In this document: in pieces, positions 58,147 through 64,000 of the stretch
How positions within the stretch are numbered: the first letter of the stretch is position 1
Layout: every line of letters begins with the position of its first letter
DNA from: Aquatica leii
Lineage: Eukaryota > Arthropoda > Insecta > Coleoptera > Lampyridae
Length of the DNA stretch: 64,000 nucleotides
Direction: 5' to 3'
Assembly (NCBI GenBank): GCA_035610365.1
Contig: CM069435.1
Location: 86,709,389-86,773,388, forward strand
The notes under the pieces: model-generated
Told to the model about the DNA's origin: nothing
Database searches by the model: none
What the model saw: the letters and a program-made list of their open reading frames with translations, nothing else
Program-made: the position numbers and the translations under genes

Positions 58147-59222
58147 TTACTTTCCTATAAGGAAAGTATAGCAATTGCAATTTTTTTTCAAAAAAATTTT
58201 TTTTTGAAGAATTTTACGTTTCAAGGTCTCCTGAATCAGAAAAACGTATTTTTGACAAAAAAAATTTGAGTGTCTGTGTGTAACGTTGTACCCACGATAA
58301 CTTTCGAACCAAAAGTCCTAGTAACTTGAAATTTGGTATGGAGGTGGCTTTTCGTATTCTCTCGGTTCTATCAAAAGATGGGTATGATAAAGAAACCGGA
58401 AGTGGGTGTATCCGCCTTTTTTAACAGTTTTTCTTATATAATTTTGTACGAATGTAAATTATTCGAATTATTTTTATAGTTTCTTATCCAGACAATACGT
58501 CCTAACAATTTATTTAAATAACAATTTTTTCTATCATTAACAGTTTATTAGATATTTAATTTACAATTTAAAGTGAATTTTATTATATAATCTAGGTTCG
58601 AATCCTGCCTGCGACGATTTAAAAAAAATATTTTTTTTGCATAAGTTTACGTTTCAAGGTCTAAATCAGAAAAAAATGTTTTTGACAAAAAAAACTTTGG
58701 GTGTCTGTGTTTGTGTCTGTGTGTAACGATGTACTCACGATAACTCTCGAACCAAAAGTCCTAGTAACTTGAAATTTGGTATAGAGCTAGATTTTCATAT
58801 GCTCTCGGCTTTATCAAAAGATAGATTTAATAAAGATACCGGAAGTAGGCGTATCCACCATTTTGAACAGTTTTTCTTATATAATTTTATACGAATGTAA
58901 ATTATTCGAATTATTTTTACAGTTTCTTATAAATATAATTCTTCCTAACAATTTATTCAAATAATTTTTTTTCTGACATTAACAGGTTATTAGATGTTTA
59001 ATTTATAATTTAAAGTGATTTCCATTATATAATCTAGGTTCGAATCCTGCCTGCCACGATTTTTTTTAGAAAAAATAAATAGCCGGTTGCACAAAAGTCT
59101 GGTTAATTGGCGATTTACTAATCGTTTTTAATACAAACATATCACTTATCAAAGTGGTTTTATGACAACATAACCCTATAAAAATACATTTCTTCATCAT
59201 TCCTTATAGGAAAACAAGTTTT
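58147..59222. repeat. two tandem 440-bp units ending in a tRNA-like B box, inserted in the transposase
   Basis: Unit 1 about 58200-58620 and unit 2 about 58625-59065 share TTTACGTTTCAAGGTCT, GTGTCTGTGTGTAACG.TGTAC and ACGATAACT.TCGAACCAAAA, AACTTGAAATTTGGTAT, and end in TAGGTTCGAATCCTGCCTGC. GGTTCGAATCC is the consensus B box of RNA polymerase III tRNA promoters. The block is bordered by TTTCCTATAAGGAAAG on the left and ATTCCTTATAGGAAAA on the right, near-palindromic words. Confidence 0.75.
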
Positions 59223-59229
59223 TTCAATT

Positions 59230-59530
59230 TGTTTTCAGGATATTTCCTTTCACTCAGTCGTTTTTTTTTTCACTGGTGTTTCATCAATCACACCCAGACT
59301 TTCATTCAAGCTTTCAATGACTTGTTCTTTTTCAGGAGTAGATATTAGTAGTTCTTCTTTTTTAATGTCCTTCTGGTTCAATTTCTGGTTCTTGTAATGA
59401 TAACTTTAAAACTGCTTTACGACAACTGTCACATATTTTGTCACCTAAAAGCAAGTATGTACAAGCAGCATGATGCGTTACATTTGATAATGAATTATGA
59501 ATTCATTACCTGCTACTTCTTTATGAACGC
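59230..59530 (-). pseudogene. broken transposase-like gene, N-terminal part
   Basis: On the minus strand, ASCCLYLLLGDKICDSCRKA then VLKLSLQEPEIEPE is readable with stops around it, the cysteine-rich N-terminal region of the protein whose other part is at 56830-58013. The tandem block at 58147-59222 separates the two. Confidence 0.6.
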
Positions 59531-59631
59531 AATCATTTTTACATAATGAACTTTACACTTAGTTCTAATTAAAAGTATACCAAAAATGAGTGTAGGCGTT
59601 CGAACGAACAAATTCTCTTTTATATAATCAT

Positions 59632-59853
59632 TTATCCAGTTTCGACATCTGTATAGGTATAATTATTTAAAAACTTACTGGTTGCTAGTTGCGGATTTTT
59701 GCGTATAAATTCAATTAAATAATTTTTTTGCGATGATATTTTACGACCTTTTACTTTCCGTTTTAAACAAAAACTAATAAGCGCGTCTTTATGTAGGTAC
59801 ATACGCGTCAATACACCAAATATAACTAAAACTTTTATTGCGTTTTTAAACAT
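59632..59853 (-). pseudogene. possible zeste/Myb-SANT-like transposon gene fragment
   Basis: 73 codons. KNYLIEFIRKNPQLATSKFL resembles the first helices of Myb/SANT-like regulatory proteins carried by insect transposons. It is followed by stops. Weak call. Confidence 0.3.
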
Positions 59854-60251
59854 TTAAAAAAAAAGATGATATATTTCAAAATTTTAAGCACTGTTTACAC
59901 GCCATTTCATTGGTGAATACACAGCACTTGGGTAAAACAATCTCAGACTTCTGCTGTGAATTATAACGTCGAGAGTCAAGAATACAAATTTTTGCTATCG
60001 TGGCGCTATCTACTGTACGTTATAGAACGTATACATTATTATAACGCACAACTCAACAATTAGGCCCCTGGTCTCTGTTGTTTAGCCTCTAATGGTGGTC
60101 TTTTGGTGCATTCAATTTGATTTTCTTAATAATTTCTGTTAATGTGTTCATATTCGTTTTTTATTGATTATTATGACAAAACTGACATTTGTAACAAAAA
60201 AATTTGTTTTGGAATCATTGCAATTGTGATTTTTAACAGATTTAATTTTTG

Positions 60252-60547
60252 AAGTGAAACTTCTTTATCGGCGTTGGAAAAAAATTTAACGTCACATTTT
60301 TCGGTTACGCGTCACATTTTTCCGTTACGCGCCATCTTTTTCTTGCCCCTACCACGGTTGGTTCAGACGAAGAGTACTTTCACTTTCTCCAATGGAGTAG
60401 GGATAGCATGTCGCTTAAGCGGACTTACTCCCACCACCAGACTTTACCGTAAATTGAATTTATCCATGAAAAACAGTCCTCAAACGTCAACAACAAGATC
60501 TGGCACTACAATTGATGGAGTTTTTGTACACTAGTACACGCACATAT
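60252..60547. mobile_element. short member of the 2.47-kb repeat family
   Basis: Starts GAAGTGAAACTTCTTTATCG at 60252, contains GTCACATTTTTCCGTTACGC and CACGGTTGGTTCAGACGAAG, and ends with TTGTACACTAGTACACGCAC. About 295 bp, against about 1.56 kb for the relative at 2469-4030. Confidence 0.8.
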
Positions 60548-61183
60548 TTTTTTATTTTCTTTTTTGAACTATTACTATATTTTAGGAAAAAACGTAAATT
60601 TTAAGCAGTATTTTCAAACGCTACCGCCTTGATGCTGCAAACTTTTTTCAGCTGTCTTATTGCATATGAAAATGTTTTTAGAATGCAAACGATCTACCGG
60701 CAGTTTTTTAAGCTAACTTACTACTCTTTCGTGTGGAATTATGCCGGCCCCGCGACATGCTAGAGCTACATATAGTTCAAAGCAAGATGGCGTCCCATTC
60801 GGAACGCGCAAATATACGGTGAATTACAAATTCTGACAGTTGTAAAAGTTCAAAAAAACTATTTTCAGAGGACTACGGGATTACCCAAACTGCTGGCAAG
60901 ATCTCTGGATGGTGTCGCTATCGGTACTAATTAACGAAACCTGGTAAAAAGGCAAGTTAAGTTTAATCGATTAAATCTTAAATAACTAACCACTAAATTT
61001 AGAATTAAGTGAAAATGTTATATATTTTTTTAGAAAAAGCAGAAATAAATTTTTCCCGAAAGCTTCAAGGTGTTGAAGATAGAACGATAGCGGAATTTAT
61101 CATGAGCTGCTTTAAGAATTAGTAGGTAAAAAAGGTTAAATTAAAAAAAAACACAAATCGTAGTAGGCCGAAAAATTTATTTG
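60548..61183. other. intergenic, no gene seen
   Basis: No protease or other domain that could extend the LDLa gene was found here on the minus strand. No other gene supported. Confidence 0.5.
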
Positions 61184-62077
61184 TCACCTACGTATTTTGC
61201 ATCCTTCAAACTCGTCCGATTTATCCATACATTGATATTGTCCATCGCAAAAATGTTCTTTTTTTATACATTGACCATTGCGGCAAGGAACCCTTTCACC
61301 GGGACACCGATAGCCGCACTCGGCCTCGTCGAAATTATCCCAACAGTCGACTTTTCCATCGCAGCGCCTACTTTGATGCAAACAACTTGTCGAATTCCCG
61401 CAATGAAAATGAGTCGTTAAATCGCAATCTACAAACGTATAACAATAAAAAAAAATATTGAAATTGGCACGTACCGCAATTTTGTTCATCTTTGCCGTTA
61501 CTGCAGTTGATGATACCATCGCAGCGCATCTTCATCGGTACGCAGCGATTACCACAATTGAATTGTTCTGTTGAACAGTTTAATTTGATTAGTTCCCTAC
61601 ACTGGTATACTCTAAGATGGATTTTTTTACAATATTCTTCGTTAATTCTGCATAAACCTCCACAACCGGTTGGATCTTTTCGATCCACGATGCTTCTGCA
61701 CTTTGGCGTTAAATTTTCTACAATTTTCAAGCAGACTTCGTCATTGGTACAATTACACAAAGTTTCCTTCGTAATTTCGGTAAAGTTCATTTGAAAACTT
61801 TTAATTTTAGTAAATTGGAACAGTTTCAAATCTGTAATAGAAGGCAATGAATTTTGTTAACAAAACAAAAGCGCTTACCGATGGAAACAAAAATTCCGAA
61901 ACAGACAGCGATTAGAATACTCGTAAAAACTAGAGAATATGCGGCAATTTTAATTTTCGATGTTTTATTAATGTCTTCGGTTTCGTTCACTTTTAAAATC
62001 CATTTGTGGCCGAAGATGTTGCGTTTGATTATGGAGTTTTTCGATATTACAAAAATATGGTCATCGCTGTAATACAT
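61184..62077 (-). CDS. type II membrane protein with LDL-receptor class A repeats
   Basis: Three exons, right to left: 62077-61879, 61831-61475 and 61428-61184, with introns of 47 and 46 nt, giving 266 residues. A cytosolic N-terminus of about 45 residues, then one membrane helix (IAAYSLVFTSILIAVCFGIF), then an extracellular cysteine-rich stalk (LCNCTNDEVCLKIVENLTPK; GCGGLCRINEEYC) and three LDL-A modules: FNCGNRCVPMKMRCDGIINC, CGNSTSCLHQSRRCDGKVDC..DNFDEAEC, and VPCRNGQCIKKEHFCDGQYQ..DKSDEFEGC. The acidic SDE/DE calcium-binding ends are present (DEQNC, DEAEC, SDEFEGC). The layout resembles the front half of corin-type membrane serine proteases, but no frizzled or protease domain is seen. The last codons read CGT AGG TGA, and AG/GTGACA could also be a splice donor, so the gene may continue. 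Confidence 0.8.
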
Positions 62078-62844
62078 TTTGCGAAATCATCGCCGACGAT
62101 ACAAACAATGTTGGTTCAATATGAGCAGGTGACTAATCGTACAGGTGAGGGTTGTAGCAACATCTGGCTTTAGGAAGGCGTAAAAGCGGGGAGCGATTGT
62201 GCAAATTTGTTTATTATTATCACAATTTTTTTTACAGCTGACTTACACGCAACTATCGATTTATATAAAATAATTCACCAATAATGACTAAACATATACA
62301 GTGCAACGCGATAATAAGAGCAGCAGTAATAATAATAATAATTAAATAACGACAATATAATTATTTAAGGTAATTAGAATATTTACAAACTTACAAGTCG
62401 ACTAGATTATCATTAACACGTTTAGTTTGTGACGAAAATTATGAAGAAGGCAAAGTACACTTAAGTTGGATTTCTCGTTTAAATGCGATCCAAGTCTACT
62501 TGAGCACGATCGCATTTGATATGTATGTACAATGCTGTTTTTTGCCGGAGAGGAAACGATGCGCACACAATGTATTGTCGTAACTTTTTTGAAATGAACC
62601 GTTTAATATCACTAATTATTATAAACATGGCCGGCAATTTGTTTAATGTAGAAAAATTCTATTTACAAATATTTAAAAACAACACAAAATAGCCACTCGT
62701 CGCCGATTGGTGTTTATAAGACAACGAACAATGACGTGACAAAAGCGGCTTCTGTACATGCTCTCTTTGTTGGTTATATACAATTTTATTACACCATTAA
62801 GGAGAGAAAAAGAAAATCGTAAGCAACTGACAACAAACAAAAAA
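62078..62844. other. region between LDLa gene and BRSK
   Basis: Promoter side of the LDLa gene and 3' flank of the kinase. AAT/TAA-rich near 62328-62345. No gene seen. Confidence 0.6.
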
Positions 62845-64000
62845 TTATGCTATGGAGCTCCCCGACATGGTCGTTACACAAGTTTTCTCGCACGAATCGG
62901 TGTTCTCCGAGTTGGACCTAACTGCTTTAACACTACCAGTCGCTTGATCAATAGTTTCGGTGTTATTATTCGTAGATGCTCTTCGTCCGATGTCTCTAAC
63001 AGCATTCCGAACATCGAAAACACTACACTCGCTCTCTTGGTCACTGCCCTCTAGCTGCAACACGTTCAACTACAACAATACCAACGTTAAAACATCACAA
63101 GTTGATTAATCACCTGCCGGGGATTCGAGTACAACTCACTGGAGTCCGAGCCGCAGCTAGAACTCTCACTTAGTTCCGAGGTAAATTTACGTTGCGCGCG
63201 TGGGCTTGGTGGCGCCCGCCTACTACACACCTGCGCTTGAATATGCTCGCAAACACGCCGAAACCTTCGAATATTACCTAAAACACTTTCTTCATAACCT
63301 TCACACAACAGCATCGGCGAAGCTTACCCGATAAAAGCGTAAAAGTAATCGCATATAAAGACTCTTTCATATTATCATTGGTTTGCTTAGAAATAGCAGC
63401 TATATCAACTTGGAAGCGCACTTGTCTTTGAAACATCGCAGGTGCTGTACTACCTCTTTTATATTCAACACGAAAAGACATCGGACTTGACACAGAATGA
63501 CTTAACTCGGCTATCTAAAATTCTAACAATAATAGAGACATTTACAAAAAGACACTAACCGAAAGAAACGCGTGTATCAAATCCGCTTTAACAGAAGCCA
63601 AAGGTTTTCCTTTAACTAAAATAGTAAAAGTTTCATCTTTTTCCGTAGTCATTAAACTACCAAACCAAGATTTTTTCGTTAATTCCGGAGAGGATTCCGG
63701 TGTAAGGTGCACTTCTTCCGAAGAAGCTAAAATTTTGGCGTTATTATATGAGTCGGTTTTGTTTACGTTACCTTGTAGTTTCCTGCGGTGAAATCGCGGG
63801 GATCCTAAGAAGCTATTTTTGATTGTATTTAATCGGGAGCGCCAGTGGTGGCTAGCTGCTGCTTGAAAATGCGGAGAACCGGGAGGTGTCATTGGTACTA
63901 AATTTGAATCGTTTTCAGGTGACATCAACGTCGATAACATCGATGAAGCGGTTGTGCCACCGCTGCTGTTGGCTCGGTGATGCGTTGGCGTTGGTGGTGG
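62845..64000 (-). CDS. BRSK: BRSK/SAD serine/threonine kinase, C-terminal part
   Basis: Neuronal polarity and synapse kinase of the AMPK-related group (fly sugar-free frosting). The kinase domain lies beyond the window. Visible exons, right to left: >64000-63560, 63514-63328, 63277-63114 and 63069-62845, with introns of about 45-50 nt. Blocks typical for the BRSK tail: [47 protein letters not shown], the KA1-like fold [62 protein letters not shown]. The last exon ([15 protein letters not shown] to the end at 62845) is serine/acid-rich and less conserved. The joined frame ends with TAA at 62845. Confidence 0.95.

Noticed and set aside
1..64000. CRISPR arrays, prokaryotic operons, riboswitches, complete tRNA or rRNA genes
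   Set aside because: None seen. The only tRNA-like signal is the B box in the 58-59 kb repeats, and the gene structure is eukaryotic throughout.

Overview
This 64 kb window is AT-rich insect nuclear DNA. The evidence is very short GT-AG introns (mostly about 43-55 nt), insect-type genes (a facilitated trehalose transporter-like MFS protein, a Reg-5-like secreted protein) and a heavy load of transposons and miniature inverted-repeat elements. A holometabolous insect, perhaps a beetle, is my best guess; the sequence alone does not fix the order. All gene identities come from reading the translations against families I know; no database search was run.

Layout. 0.9-2.1 kb (-): RFC2, a clamp-loader subunit. 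2.47-4.03 kb: a repeat-bearing element with an 18-bp inverted repeat, a 52/53-bp satellite and larger nested duplications. 5.65-5.92 kb (+): TOM7, three small exons. 6.25-10.4 kb (-): ATP-citrate lyase, six coding exons plus two candidate 5' UTR exons. 11.65-16.02 kb (+): golgin-245/GOLGA4-like coiled-coil protein with a C-terminal GRIP domain. 16.6-21.7 kb: MITEs and two dead transposases (hAT/DUF4371 type and Tc1/mariner type). 22.98-24.6 kb (+): sugar transporter, five exons. 25.3-27.3 kb: a foldback element and a 1,475-bp hAT element with a perfect 8-bp target duplication. 28.6-30.07 kb (+): PIP4K. 31.5-32.5 kb: convergent TIM16 (+) and CISD3 (-). 34.0-34.8 kb (-): Reg-5-like. 36.3-37.9 kb: a small cluster of cysteine-rich secreted peptides with degenerate copies. 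40.1-43.6 kb: an old, internally deleted Ty3/gypsy copy. 43.9-48.0 kb (-): Codanin-1, resolved into about eleven exons. 49.27-55.97 kb (-): a young Ty3/gypsy element with 457-bp LTRs. 56-60.5 kb: more MITEs, foldbacks and a broken transposase-like gene. 61.2-62.1 kb (-): a type II membrane protein with LDL-receptor class A repeats. 62.8 kb to the window end (-): the 3' part of BRSK/SAD kinase.

The most unusual item is the young gypsy element. Its integrase reading frame continues into a TARG1/OARD1-type ADP-ribose macrodomain that keeps the positions of both known catalytic residues (Lys and Asp), followed by a CCCH zinc finger, and it stops inside the 3' LTR. This suggests a retrotransposon that carries a de-ADP-ribosylation module, perhaps against PARP-type host responses. 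The last step is inference.

The host genes look like ordinary single-copy housekeeping genes (replication, lipid precursor synthesis, Golgi tethering, mitochondrial import, histone chaperone control, phosphoinositide and kinase signalling) with no operon-like link. Most of the novelty is in the mobile DNA between them.
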